A stretch of DNA of 64,000 bases from JAAZGD01 sp034003765 (GCA_034003765.1 JAVEXZ010000002.1:100743-164742), one strand, 5' to 3'. Shown: positions 8,109 to 17,467, counted from the first letter of the stretch. A program made the numbers and translations. Notes: generated by a model from the letters alone, not told the origin.

Positions 8109-9989
8109 CTAGTCCTCTTCCTCAATTTTAAGAACAATTCTGCAACAAACACCATCTGCAACATTCTCTAATTGGATTTTACCATTCATTCTTTGCTCAA
8201 CAATGATTCTAGAAATGTATAAGCCTACTCCCGTTCCGTCATTATCTTCTTTTGTTGTAAAGTATGGGTGAAAGAGCTTTTCCAAAATTTCATCAGGTAT
8301 TTGCTTGCCTGTGTTGGTAATTTCGATTACTACTTCCTTGTCTTTAGTAAAGGCTCGAATACTTATATATTTATCCTCTACTTGAGATTCTATAATCCCA
8401 TCTCTAGCATTATTTATTACATTAAATAATACATGAGAAAATTCATTTTGAAAGCCCCTTATTTTTATTCCTGAAGCAATATCAACCTTCATGGATATTT
8501 GATTATACTTTAAGCTTACTTCCATCAAATCTAATGCCATATTAATTGATTCTGCTAGGTCAAAATTTGTGTTTTCCTTACTCGGTTTTAAGAAGTCGGT
8601 AAAATCTTTGATAGTGGCTACCATATTATCTACTATTTTTCGCAAAGTATTAATTGTTTTTTCAAATTGTTTTTCATCTAACTCTTGGTATTTATAATCA
8701 TCGTAAAGGTTTGTTAGTATAAGGTTTATCGTATTAAGGGGTTGTTTCCATTGATGAGATATATTCCCCACCATTTCTCCAATCTTTGCCTGCTTTGACT
8801 GGTAAATCATAAAGACATCTTTTTCTCTGTTTAATTCAGCTTCATGTTTTAATTCTGACTGTATTGCTAAAATAGCATTATGAAAGTCTCCCACTTCATC
8901 ATCTCTTTCTAAAAATTCCTTTGGAATATTGTGTGTATAATCCCCCATTTCAATAAGCTTTAATTCATCAGAAGCGCTTAAGATTGGCTTGGCCAGCCTT
9001 TTTGCTAGGATTATGCCAAAAACAATTGCCACTAAAATACAAGCCACTGTAAGCAAAGTTAACATAAGTACAAGGCCTCTGGTGTGAGAAAATACTTCTT
9101 TTGATGGTTGGCTAATGCCCAGAACCCAACCATTGGAAATTTCGCTAAATGCAAGAATATATTCTTCATTTTCATCTATATACCTAAGAACATCTGAAGG
9201 TTTTTCTAATAGGTGTTCTTTTATTAGGCTTTCATTTTTTTTATATCTGATCTCATCGATGTCATCACTAAAAGCAACAATATCAAAATCTCTATTGAAC
9301 AGGAAAGAGGTCCCTCCTTGGTATATTTTCATGGTTTTAACAATGTCAATTGTATCCTCTGTTAAAATATCAGCGCCAGCTACCCCTATTAATACTCCAC
9401 CTACATAAACCGCCCTAGAGTATGATAGCATTTCAAAATTAACATCGGGATCTACATATGGGCCTGACCAAGCACCCTGATTTGTTAAAATGGGTTGAAA
9501 ATAATATAGCATATTTTCTTGAATTGGTTCACTGAAGTCTCGCAGGTTCAAACTAAGATCAGGGTTGACCGAATAAGGTTGTCCATCTTCCTTCATTGCA
9601 TACCATACCTCTTCTTGACTAGGCGCCGTGATTTCTGGATTAAAGGTAAAATATAGTCCATAGGCTATGTCAGAATATTTCAGGGTTTCTTCAATTATGT
9701 TTTCTAAGTATTCCTTATAGGTCTTAATATAATTTGCTCCGTCTTTGTGCTCATTAATATCAAAGGTAACAGAAACATTTGCTGCTAAGGAGTCTACTAA
9801 ACCCTCAGTATTTTTAAAAATTGTACTTAATTGATTTGAGTATTTTTCAGACCCATAGGAAAGCATCTGTTCTACCTCTTGATTCATTACTGTGGATGTC
9901 TGCATTATACTCACAACGCACAATATAGTAGAAGTAGTGATGGAACAAATAATAATCGATAACATTATTTTGAAACTTAATTTTTTCAT
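8109..9989 (-). CDS. Membrane sensor histidine kinase with double-Cache sensor
   Basis: A 626-residue kinase. A membrane helix (about 6-28) is followed by a large extracytoplasmic double-Cache-like domain (about 40-290, with the typical GVLIGVAGADI motif). A second membrane helix (about 306-328), a HAMP region and the phosphorylation helix with SHQWKQPLN (His412) come next. An HATPase domain ends the protein, with N box NVINNARDG (near 523) and G box DGTGVGLYIS (near 583). Cache sensors commonly bind small carboxylates or amino acids; the ligand here is unknown. I prefer the ATG at 9987-9989 over one 8 codons upstream, because a GGTGGGG stretch lies 10-12 bases before it. It is the first gene of the kinase-regulator-antiporter run. 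Confidence 0.92.
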   Translation of the reverse strand: MKKLSFKIMLSIIICSITTSTILCVVSIMQTSTVMNQEVEQMLSYGSEKYSNQLSTIFKNTEGLVDSLAANVSVTFDINEHKDGANYIKTYKEYLENIIEETLKYSDIAYGLYFTFNPEITAPSQEEVWYAMKEDGQPYSVNPDLSLNLRDFSEPIQENMLYYFQPILTNQGAWSGPYVDPDVNFEMLSYSRAVYVGGVLIGVAGADILTEDTIDIVKTMKIYQGGTSFLFNRDFDIVAFSDDIDEIRYKKNESLIKEHLLEKPSDVLRYIDENEEYILAFSEISNGWVLGISQPSKEVFSHTRGLVLMLTLLTVACILVAIVFGIILAKRLAKPILSASDELKLIEMGDYTHNIPKEFLERDDEVGDFHNAILAIQSELKHEAELNREKDVFMIYQSKQAKIGEMVGNISHQWKQPLNTINLILTNLYDDYKYQELDEKQFEKTINTLRKIVDNMVATIKDFTDFLKPSKENTNFDLAESINMALDLMEVSLKYNQISMKVDIASGIKIRGFQNEFSHVLFNVINNARDGIIESQVEDKYISIRAFTKDKEVVIEITNTGKQIPDEILEKLFHPYFTTKEDNDGTGVGLYISRIIVEQRMNGKIQLENVADGVCCRIVLKIEEED

Positions 9990-10295
9990 TTTTTCATTAC
10001 CCCACCAAAACAATTAAAACTGTTTTATTATAATAAAGAGCCACCCACTAAACCTTCCACCAGTATAATATATCATTAATTACTAGTACAATACCAAAGC
10101 ACACGAAAAGAAATATAAGAACCAAAAAGCCACATGTGATCTCATCTTATAATCACAGGTGGCTAAGATCTTATCCTTGAATTATTTTCGCCTTCTTTTT
10201 TCCCCAAATAAATTCCTTATCCTTAATTATATAAGATGGAGAGGAGTTATTGAGGAGTTTTGAAAAATAGTGGGGATTGATTTAGGGAATACCTA
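9990..10295. other. Gap between sensor kinase and NAD kinase
   Basis: This 306-base AT-rich stretch contains the NAD kinase terminator (10123-10164). On the minus strand it also has a TATAAT at 10027-10032 that could be the -10 for the kinase operon, but no acceptable -35 sits at the right distance. No ORF or RNA gene is apparent. Confidence 0.45.
10123..10164 (-). terminator. Rho-independent terminator of the ATP-grasp/Mur/NAD kinase operon
   Basis: A 13-bp stem with one mismatch (10128-10140 with 10152-10164) and an 11-base loop is followed on the minus strand by TTTTTGG. It lies about 130 bases after the NAD kinase stop. Confidence 0.85.
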
Positions 10296-11096
10296 TTAAA
10301 GAAACTTGGTCTTTACCTTATCCCAGAAATCATAGCTTTCAAATCTTACAAGGTTTACAACTCGGTCCGAAAGCTTGATTTTTACTTCTTTCACTTTTTC
10401 AAACTTATTTTCTATACTATCAGTTATAACTTTTATTTCTTCATACCGCTCTTCTGGAACGACACCTAAATATAGATCTGGAGGTAATAGTATGCTAGAT
10501 GTAAAGCTGCGATAAGCAGTTGTATTCATTGGGGCAATTGGAGTTACCTGTAATACTTTCAATCTGGGATCCATTATTGCCCCCCCAAGGGAATAATTGT
10601 ATGCTGTTGAGCCTGCAGGTGATGCCACACAAATTCCATCTCCAGAAAACTTTTCTATAAAACTACCTCCAATAGAAATGCTTAGGTGGACCGTATAAAA
10701 ATTGGTGGTTCTGATTACCACTTCATTTAAGGCCCTAAGTGTATGGCGACCTCCAGAATGAGTAATCTCGGCACCTACAGTAGTCAATGGTTGAATGCGG
10801 TAGCTAGACTTAAGATAATTTTCAATACAAAGGTCTACATTTTCTGGCAAGTATTCTTGAAAAAACCCCAAATGTCCTGTATTTATACCCAAGAAGGGGG
10901 TGCTAGGAAAATCACATTCATGGAGGGCCTGTATAAATGCCCCATCTCCCCCAATACAAACTATTAGTTCAGAATCAGGATCAAAGTTATCCTTAACAGT
11001 AAACCCAGCCCTAGCGAACTTCTCAATAAGCCAAGTTTTTGTTTCTATGGATCGTTCAGTCATGTTGGAAAAAACCGAAACAATTCTATTCTTCAT
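10296..11096 (-). CDS. nadK: NAD kinase
   Basis: A 266-residue cytoplasmic ATP-NAD kinase that makes NADP+. The GGDG motif (Gly49-Gly52, catalytic Asp51) is present, as are NTGHLGFF and the substrate-binding segment SPAGSTAYNYSLGG. The length is normal. The ATG overlaps the end of the Mur ligase gene by 11 bases, so the two are probably translationally coupled. A strong terminator follows. NadK is an odd partner for two amide ligases; the link may be only co-expression. Confidence 0.95.
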   Translation of the reverse strand: MKNRIVSVFSNMTERSIETKTWLIEKFARAGFTVKDNFDPDSELIVCIGGDGAFIQALHECDFPSTPFLGINTGHLGFFQEYLPENVDLCIENYLKSSYRIQPLTTVGAEITHSGGRHTLRALNEVVIRTTNFYTVHLSISIGGSFIEKFSGDGICVASPAGSTAYNYSLGGAIMDPRLKVLQVTPIAPMNTTAYRSFTSSILLPPDLYLGVVPEERYEEIKVITDSIENKFEKVKEVKIKLSDRVVNLVRFESYDFWDKVKTKFL

Positions 11097-12603
11097 GAGA
11101 GAGAATCCTTTCTACTATTTCAACATCAGATAAGGTATCTATATAATGAGAGCCTCTTTTTTGCCGGGTCTCTCTTCCTTTCCCTGTAATTAACACAAGG
11201 CTATTTATTGGGGCCATTTGAATTGCTCTTTTAATAGCTTCTTCTCTATCATCTATTATTTCGTAAGTGGTATTTGCCTTTTGGATGTATTGGGCAATCT
11301 CTCGAGATATATTTTTTAAAGGTTCTTCTCCGGCATCTTCCTCAGTTATATAAACCATAGCGGCATATTTCCCTGCTATTTCTCCCAGCTCCTGTCTTCT
11401 GCCCAAAGCTTTATAACCAGGACAGCCAAATACAATGTGTATTGGCCTATTTTTATATTCTATTTGAACCGTTTCAAATAGTTTTTCAAAGCTCAGTTGA
11501 TTATGAGCATAGTCTACAATGATAATAACATTTTTACTGCTATGATAAAACAATTCCATTCGCCCAGGAACCCTTGCTGATTCGATTCCCGCTTTTACAT
11601 AGTTCATTGGTATATCCATTTCATGGGCCACAGCAATTGCAGCCAGCGCATTTTCTACGTTAAATACGCCTTTCATTCCAACTCTAAATCCTCCATTATA
11701 TTTGGAAGAACGAACTTTAAAGCTAGTTCCTTCTTGATCTTGAACTAGGTCATATCCAAAGAGGTCAGCTTCCTCATCTTGCCCAAATGTAAACAACTTG
11801 GGTGATTTTTCTCTTGCCTCTTTGATAATCCTATCGAAATCCTCAGTCCTAGTATTAACAAGAGCTATAGCACACTGAGAAAAAATCCTGAGTTTAGAAT
11901 CTCTATAGTCTTCATAGCTTTGATGCTCAATATCAGAAATATGATCATTCCCAATATTCAAAAATACTCCCACATCCAAACAGATTCCTTCTGTTCTATG
12001 GTATTTTAATGCTTGAGATGAAACCTCCATTGTCAAATAATCAATTCCCGAATCAGCAGCATTTTGAAAGTGTTGGTGTAGCTCCAAGGTTTCTGGAGTG
12101 GTTAGGTGGGATTCTTCATTTATGATACCATCGTAATTGAAGATCCCTGAGAGTATTGCGCTTAGGGGTTTGTTTTGAGATTGAAGGTAATGGTCTAAAA
12201 TGCTCTTTACATAATAAGAAGTAGTGGACTTGCCCTTAGTCCCTGTTATTCCTACTAATTTCAGGGATTTCCAAATTTCTCCGAAATAAATATTGGCTAA
12301 TACAGCCAGTGCTTTTCTCATGTCATGGACCAAAATAAAGGGAAGATGAGGATTGTCCAATAACTTTTGATCTTCACTTATATATAGGATTGCACCCTTG
12401 TCTAGGGCTTCCCTAAGGTAGTCTTCCTTAAAATGTAATCCTTTGCACACAAAAAGAGTATTGGGAATTACATCCTTTGAATTATAGCTAACATGGTTAA
12501 TCGAAGAATTCATCAGGGCTACATCAATATTGCTCATCTTGATTAAATTCTTACTTTCTAATGCCTCTACATATTCCAAGAGCGGCCTTTTACCTTTGGC
12601 CAT
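11086..12603 (-). CDS. MurE-like Mur ligase of uncertain amino-acid specificity
   Basis: A 505-residue ATP-dependent amide ligase with the three Mur domains: an N-terminal UDP-sugar-like domain, a central ATP domain with GITGTKGKST (118-127) and MEVSSQAL, and a C-terminal domain. It looks most like MurE, which adds the third residue to UDP-MurNAc-dipeptide. The expected DNPR (diaminopimelate) motif is not visible; the equivalent stretch reads EEDAGEEP. The amino acid and even the acceptor are therefore uncertain. The ATG at 12601-12603 is preferred; a GTG and a TTG lie 3-4 codons upstream near an AAGGGG. It follows the ATP-grasp gene by 58 bases and overlaps nadK. Confidence 0.82.
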   Translation of the reverse strand: MAKGKRPLLEYVEALESKNLIKMSNIDVALMNSSINHVSYNSKDVIPNTLFVCKGLHFKEDYLREALDKGAILYISEDQKLLDNPHLPFILVHDMRKALAVLANIYFGEIWKSLKLVGITGTKGKSTTSYYVKSILDHYLQSQNKPLSAILSGIFNYDGIINEESHLTTPETLELHQHFQNAADSGIDYLTMEVSSQALKYHRTEGICLDVGVFLNIGNDHISDIEHQSYEDYRDSKLRIFSQCAIALVNTRTEDFDRIIKEAREKSPKLFTFGQDEEADLFGYDLVQDQEGTSFKVRSSKYNGGFRVGMKGVFNVENALAAIAVAHEMDIPMNYVKAGIESARVPGRMELFYHSSKNVIIIVDYAHNQLSFEKLFETVQIEYKNRPIHIVFGCPGYKALGRRQELGEIAGKYAAMVYITEEDAGEEPLKNISREIAQYIQKANTTYEIIDDREEAIKRAIQMAPINSLVLITGKGRETRQKRGSHYIDTLSDVEIVERILSHEE

Positions 12604-12661
12604 ATTCCTCAACACCCCTTAATTAATTATTTTTCTTGTTGGCAACTATCCCGGGAAAATA

Positions 12662-13864
12662 CTAGCTTAAATATTTTTTATACTTAATGTAATGGCCATA
12701 ATAATTCTTGAGAAAATAAAAGCACTGCTTAAGGCTTCTATCTTTTTTGTTCTTCAATGGATTGCTCATATTTTTACTTTTAATTAGTCTCTTAATAGCA
12801 TCTCGATATTCTTGAGGCTTTATATACTTTAATGCAAGTTTGGGTGGTACTACCATCCACAGGTGTTGGTTACTAACTATATTTAGTTTCAATGATTTAT
12901 TCATAATAAGGTCTTCTACCACTAGTTTTGCAATATTTGTACCTGCTCCCGTAACATAATAGTTACTTCTGCCCTGACGGGTATTTATTTCAAAGACCTT
13001 ATATTCATCGTCTCTTTGGTCGTATTTAATATCAAAATTCGAGAAGCCAATATACCCTATTTCTTCAAGAAATTCTTTATACCTCTTCTCGATTTTAGGC
13101 TCTTTCTCAGTGATAATTACTGCATGATTTCCTATACCATGAGGTGTGTGCTCTTCTAACAATACATGGCCTAGGCACATCATTTTAACTTGACCTTTGC
13201 CATCAGAATAATTGGTTAAAACCCTCATGTAAGTATCATCTCCAGGAATAAAATCCTGAATAATAATGCTATCATCATAGCCCGCTTCATATATAAGTGC
13301 TAAAACAGAATTAAGTTCTTCTCGAGTATTACACTTAAATACTTTTTTTTGGCTGGGGAATGGATGGTTCCAATATTCGATTCCATTTGATGGTTTTACA
13401 ATAAAGGGAGCCTCAAAAGGAAGTTCAAAAATACCAGTTAATTCTTTTCTATGTACGAATGTTTGGGGATAAGGAATCCCAAATTCTTCACACCTTTGAT
13501 AAAATTTTTCTTTGTGGGTAAGATTTCTCATAAGATCCCCACTAATAGTTGGGGTAATTATATTATCTGGCATATCCTTTTTACAATCAGCAATCAATTG
13601 AACGTAACTGTCTCCACAACCCATAAGGATAATCTTTTGGTTAAAATGTTCATGGGCATATTCCTGAACTAAATCCATAAAGACATACCTTTGATCTGCC
13701 TCATAATTAGCCCTATAATCCATTATTTTGCTGTTAGCACATGGAAAGGTCTGGTACTTCCCATATACTTTGGCTACTATTCCATACTCGTCATAAAAGG
13801 CTCTAGCTACACTATAAACATTTATATCCCCTGCAAAAAGCAGGACCCTAAAATCATTTTCCAT
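12662..13864 (-). CDS. ATP-grasp carboxylate-amine ligase
   Basis: A 400-residue ATP-grasp protein. A pre-ATP-grasp domain (about 1-110) precedes a central ATP-binding core with FIVKPSNG and a metal-binding VFEINTRQG near the C-terminal third. Such enzymes join a carboxylate to an amine through an acyl-phosphate. The enterococcal D-aspartate ligase that builds peptidoglycan cross-bridges is of similar size. With a Mur ligase next door, peptidoglycan bridge or peptide-polymer synthesis is a reasonable guess, but the substrate cannot be read. The ATG at 13862-13864 has GAGG 9 bases upstream; a TTG 5 codons earlier is less likely. The C-terminus is very basic. Confidence 0.82.
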   Translation of the reverse strand: MENDFRVLLFAGDINVYSVARAFYDEYGIVAKVYGKYQTFPCANSKIMDYRANYEADQRYVFMDLVQEYAHEHFNQKIILMGCGDSYVQLIADCKKDMPDNIITPTISGDLMRNLTHKEKFYQRCEEFGIPYPQTFVHRKELTGIFELPFEAPFIVKPSNGIEYWNHPFPSQKKVFKCNTREELNSVLALIYEAGYDDSIIIQDFIPGDDTYMRVLTNYSDGKGQVKMMCLGHVLLEEHTPHGIGNHAVIITEKEPKIEKRYKEFLEEIGYIGFSNFDIKYDQRDDEYKVFEINTRQGRSNYYVTGAGTNIAKLVVEDLIMNKSLKLNIVSNQHLWMVVPPKLALKYIKPQEYRDAIKRLIKSKNMSNPLKNKKDRSLKQCFYFLKNYYGHYIKYKKYLS

Positions 13865-13925
13865 AAATTGTCGCCTCAACTACTAATTGAACAATTAATT
13901 TTTCATTATAACTTGGAATTTAAGT

Positions 13926-13954
13926 ATTATATTCTTCTTTCACTAAGCTTCCAA
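13926..13954 (-). promoter_or_regulatory. Promoter for the ATP-grasp/Mur/nadK operon
   Basis: Minus-strand TTGGAA (13949-13954), a 17-base spacer and TATAAT (13926-13931). The -35 overlaps the last codons of the upstream DUF975 gene, so the three-gene operon can be expressed on its own. Confidence 0.6.
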
Positions 13955-14677
13955 AGGAAGTTCTGGTGTAATTGGTTCTGCCTTCAAGTTACCCATTAGA
14001 ATCTCATAAAATGCAACAAGGGTCAGATGCATATAGGCACCCAACCAAATGAATGGAAGCATAGCAACTAAGGAGAGAAATTGGTAGAAAACTACACTAG
14101 AGCTCGAAGTGAACATGGCTTCCACTATGGTAAGTGGTATAGAACAAAGTAATGACCAGCCAATAAAACTCAATCCCAATATAAAATATTTGCCCTTGTT
14201 TCCTTGCATCCTCATCTTGCTTTCATCAACACATTGGCTGATAGTATATTCTGGATGGTCGACCATTATTAAGAAGGCTTGGCTGTATCTAAAGCTGGCA
14301 ATAATTCCAGGAATAATAAAGAGAAGGGACCAGAGTATTACGAACAAAAGTATATAGAAAAATAAGCCTAAAGTTTTAGCAAATTTCTCAAATCCTTCGA
14401 AGACTTGCTGAACTTCTGATTCCTGCCTTCTGAATGTGGCAAGAAAGAAAACTGCAAGGCCATATGTAAAAGGTCCTGTCACCAATAGTGTATAAAGAAG
14501 TGACATGTTTTCCCCTAATGTCCCTCCAAATAGAATTGAAATAATTGCTGGGGGTAGCATTACTGCTACCCCATAAACCAACATAACAAGCATAGCGGTG
14601 TTACGCTTTGTCTCCAATGCCATCCGCCCTAAGGCACGCATATTTTTTGATGATTCTGATACTATAAAAATATTCAT
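13943..14677 (-). CDS. DUF975-family membrane protein
   Basis: A 244-residue integral membrane protein with five or so hydrophobic segments. The family pattern of DUF975 is visible: an N-terminal SKNMRALGRMAL helix, FIIPGIIASFRYSQAFLIMVDHP, a SKMRMQGNKGKYF loop, then SFIGWSLL. Function is unknown. The ATG has GGGAG 9 bases upstream. It starts 30 bases after 4hbD on the same strand, so it may be the last gene of the 4-hydroxybutyrate operon. No metabolic role can be inferred from this alone. Confidence 0.8.
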   Translation of the reverse strand: MNIFIVSESSKNMRALGRMALETKRNTAMLVMLVYGVAVMLPPAIISILFGGTLGENMSLLYTLLVTGPFTYGLAVFFLATFRRQESEVQQVFEGFEKFAKTLGLFFYILLFVILWSLLFIIPGIIASFRYSQAFLIMVDHPEYTISQCVDESKMRMQGNKGKYFILGLSFIGWSLLCSIPLTIVEAMFTSSSSVVFYQFLSLVAMLPFIWLGAYMHLTLVAFYEILMGNLKAEPITPELPLEA

Positions 14678-14707
14678 ATAGGTAACTCCCCCGCTATTTA
14701 GTTGCTT

Positions 14708-15832
14708 TTAATAAAGATTTGCGAATATTGTTCTTATTTCTTCATCTGATAAGGCCACATAATTATTGCCCAGTAATCTTTGTTGATTATCAACAGTTGA
14801 CTTAGTGAATTCGTCGATTTGTACTTCTGTCATCCCATAGTCTCTTAAAGGTTTTTTCTCCATAACCTGACCCAAGAATTTCTCTAATTCTTCGTATACA
14901 TTAGCAACATCACAGGCCAAGATATCAGCGAAAATTTCATTCATTTTGGCGATCTTACCATTTGCATCCTTTGTCATATACATCTTGAAGACTTCTGTAA
15001 AGAATTGATAATTCGCTTCTCCATGAGGAACGTGGAAGGCTCCGCCAATGGAGTATGACAAGGCATGTACCGCAGCACATCCAGCATTACCAAAGGCTAT
15101 CCCCGCATAACAGGAAGCAATGATAAAGTCTTTTAGGTAGGGTTCTCTTGCCTTAGCATCCATCTTACCACTTGCCAATATTTTTTTGTAGCCATCCATT
15201 ATTATTTCAATGGCAGCTAGAGAATAGAGTTCTGTAAAGGGATTTGCCTTAGGGGAAAGAAAAGACTCTGCTGCATGGATTAAAGCATCTATAGAGCTGG
15301 TTGCAAAAACAAAGTCAGGAAGTCCTTTTAATGTTTCTGGGATCAAAACAGCTATATCAGCATAGGTTTCTTCTACAGCGATACCCTTCTTGACATGTAG
15401 CTGCTTTAATTCAGCTATAGCAACATTTGTAACCTCGCTTCCAGTACCGCAAGTTGTTGGAACAACTACTAGTTGTTTTACTTTCTTAGGGGCAACTTTT
15501 CCTGTGAAGAGGTCTTCACTTCTTTCAGGAATATCAAGAGCTAGTATTTTACAAATATCTACAATGGTGCCGCCGCCAAAAGCAATAATACGATCAAAAT
15601 CATACTTCTTCATTTCCTTAACCATGTCGTCAATCATTTCATCAGAGGGTTCACCCTTTCCGAATTTTTCTTGATAGATGACATTGGTTTCAATTCCAAG
15701 GGGAGCTACATAAGGAGTGTAAATCCATTCATTGGTTACAAGAAGATCCTTTTTGCCAACTTTAAATTCATCATTAAATTCTTTGAATGTATCAAAATAG
15801 AAAATCTTTGGCACTACTCTTAATGCTAACAT
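14708..15832 (-). CDS. 4hbD: 4-hydroxybutyrate dehydrogenase (iron-type alcohol dehydrogenase)
   Basis: A 374-residue group III (iron-dependent) alcohol dehydrogenase. It has the NAD-binding GGGTIVDICK motif and metal ligands in DALIHAAES and HALSYSIGGAFHVPHGEANY. Over its whole length it resembles what I remember of the Clostridium kluyveri 4-hydroxybutyrate dehydrogenase, for example PTTCGTGSEVTNV and the RLLGNNY end region. It reduces succinate semialdehyde to 4-hydroxybutyrate, or works in reverse when 4-hydroxybutyrate is the substrate. It lies 35 bases downstream of abfT, in pathway order. Confidence 0.93.
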   Translation of the reverse strand: MLALRVVPKIFYFDTFKEFNDEFKVGKKDLLVTNEWIYTPYVAPLGIETNVIYQEKFGKGEPSDEMIDDMVKEMKKYDFDRIIAFGGGTIVDICKILALDIPERSEDLFTGKVAPKKVKQLVVVPTTCGTGSEVTNVAIAELKQLHVKKGIAVEETYADIAVLIPETLKGLPDFVFATSSIDALIHAAESFLSPKANPFTELYSLAAIEIIMDGYKKILASGKMDAKAREPYLKDFIIASCYAGIAFGNAGCAAVHALSYSIGGAFHVPHGEANYQFFTEVFKMYMTKDANGKIAKMNEIFADILACDVANVYEELEKFLGQVMEKKPLRDYGMTEVQIDEFTKSTVDNQQRLLGNNYVALSDEEIRTIFANLY

Positions 15833-15867
15833 AATAATCCACCCTTTCTAATAATAAACGTTAATTA

Positions 15868-17187
15868 CTACTTACATTCAGTTCCAAATCTTTCAAAGTA
15901 AGCTGCTTTCAAATCATCTCTAACATCGGGATGTGCAATGCCTATTAGCAACTTTGCCCTGTCTCTTATATTCCTACCACGAAGTTGTGCAATACCATAC
16001 TCAGTTACCACATAATCCACATCATTTCTTGAGGTTGTAACAGCTGCACCATGGTCAACATAAGGAACGATTTTAGATATCATAGTTCCATCTTTTTTGA
16101 TGGTTACAGATGGCATTGCAATAATGGCTTTGCCCTTCCCATCTAGGGACATGGCCGCACCTCTTACAAAATCAACTTGTCCGCCTACCCCAGAAAATTG
16201 TCTGGTTCCAATGCTGTCAGATACTACTTGACCCATAAAATCAACCTGTAGGCAAGAGTTGATAGAAACCATCTTGCTGTTTTGGGCTATTATGCAGGGA
16301 TTATTTACATAATCAACTGTTCTCATCTCTACCATTGGGTTCTTTTCGCAAAAATCATAAAGACGCTTAGTTCCCATAAGGAAAGTGATAATCATTTTAC
16401 CCTTGTGGATGGATTTTTTAGAACAATTAACAGCGCCCGCCTCAACAAGGTCTACCACTCCATCAGAAATCATCTCAGAGTGAATGCCTAAATCCTTTTT
16501 ATGCTTCAACTGTGATAATACCGCATCAGGAATAGCTCCTATACCAAGTTGCAATGTAGAACCGTCCTCAATTAATGTTTCACAGTTCCTTCCAATTGCT
16601 TCTTCAACAGGGCCAATCTTAGGTAAGGGAATTTCAGACAGGGGATATGATGCTTCAACAATTTTATCGAATTCACTAATATGTACAAAAGTGTCTCCAT
16701 AAACAACAGGCATCTTATCATTCACTTCTGCTAAAACAGTTTTTGCAGAAACGATTCCTTGCATTGTATAGTCAGCGGAAACTCCCACTGAACAATAACC
16801 ATGCTCATCTGGTGGTGATACCATAACCATCATAACATCCACAGGGAAATGTCCTTGACGCATTAATACAGGCACTTCGTGGAAGAAAACAGGGACAAAG
16901 TCTCCATGACCTTGTTCTAAACATTTTCTTGTGTTTCCACCGGTGAACCAACCGTCCCAGTGAAAATTATCTTTGCTTTCTGGAGCTGTATATGCTCCTG
17001 GACCAAGAGAAACCATATGAGATATGGTAACATCGCGATAAGCGGCTGCATTATCAATCATGGCTGCAACCATTTCTCTTGGTTCACCTACACAATGGGC
17101 AAAAACAACGCGATCTCCTGATTTAATAGACTGAACGGCCTCTTTTGGAGAGCATAACTTGCTCTCATAATCTTCTTTCCAGCTCAA
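15868..17187 (-). CDS. abfT: 4-hydroxybutyrate CoA-transferase
   Basis: A 439-residue CoA-transferase closely resembling the Clostridium aminobutyricum AbfT as I remember it. It transfers CoA from acetyl-CoA or butyryl-CoA to 4-hydroxybutyrate through a glutamyl-CoA intermediate. The expected catalytic Glu238 lies in GIHSEMISDG, and the CoA-binding glycine motif GIGAIPDAVL comes just before. The N- and C-terminal halves are both full length. It sits between the small CGGC protein (4-base gap) and 4hbD in the 4-hydroxybutyrate operon. Confidence 0.95.
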   Translation of the reverse strand: MSWKEDYESKLCSPKEAVQSIKSGDRVVFAHCVGEPREMVAAMIDNAAAYRDVTISHMVSLGPGAYTAPESKDNFHWDGWFTGGNTRKCLEQGHGDFVPVFFHEVPVLMRQGHFPVDVMMVMVSPPDEHGYCSVGVSADYTMQGIVSAKTVLAEVNDKMPVVYGDTFVHISEFDKIVEASYPLSEIPLPKIGPVEEAIGRNCETLIEDGSTLQLGIGAIPDAVLSQLKHKKDLGIHSEMISDGVVDLVEAGAVNCSKKSIHKGKMIITFLMGTKRLYDFCEKNPMVEMRTVDYVNNPCIIAQNSKMVSINSCLQVDFMGQVVSDSIGTRQFSGVGGQVDFVRGAAMSLDGKGKAIIAMPSVTIKKDGTMISKIVPYVDHGAAVTTSRNDVDYVVTEYGIAQLRGRNIRDRAKLLIGIAHPDVRDDLKAAYFERFGTECK

Positions 17188-17191
17188 TTCA

Positions 17192-17464
17192 CTAATCCTC
17201 CATTATTCTTTTTAACTCGAGTATTGCTTTATCAAGTTCACCAGAATCCTTAACATGCACCACACCCTTATTATACTTATATTGCTTGTAACTTGCACAA
17301 TTATTTGTACAACCAGATACAACCAAGAGGGCGTCATAATTGACGCCCTCCTTTGCATGTTCAAAGTGAGCTTCTTCTAATCTGCTTTGAATAGAATGGA
17401 ACATGGCACCTCTATCGAATCGAGGATTACATCCCCCACAATATTTAACGCCGATTTTAATCAT
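17192..17464 (-). CDS. Small four-cysteine (CGGC-type) protein of unknown function
   Basis: A 90-residue protein that I cannot assign. It has two cysteine pairs: Cys9-Gly-Gly-Cys12 at the end of the first strand, and Cys52-x3-Cys56 after a hydrophobic strand (DALLVVSGC). The strand-CxxC-helix-strand-CxxxC order suggests a small thioredoxin-like or CGGC-domain fold that could bind a metal or Fe-S cluster or do thiol chemistry. It is wedged tightly between abfD (3-base gap) and abfT (4-base gap), so it must be co-translated with them. A role in maturing or protecting the oxygen-sensitive dehydratase is inference only. Confidence 0.85.
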   Translation of the reverse strand: MIKIGVKYCGGCNPRFDRGAMFHSIQSRLEEAHFEHAKEGVNYDALLVVSGCTNNCASYKQYKYNKGVVHVKDSGELDKAILELKRIMED

Positions 17465-17467
17465 TGC

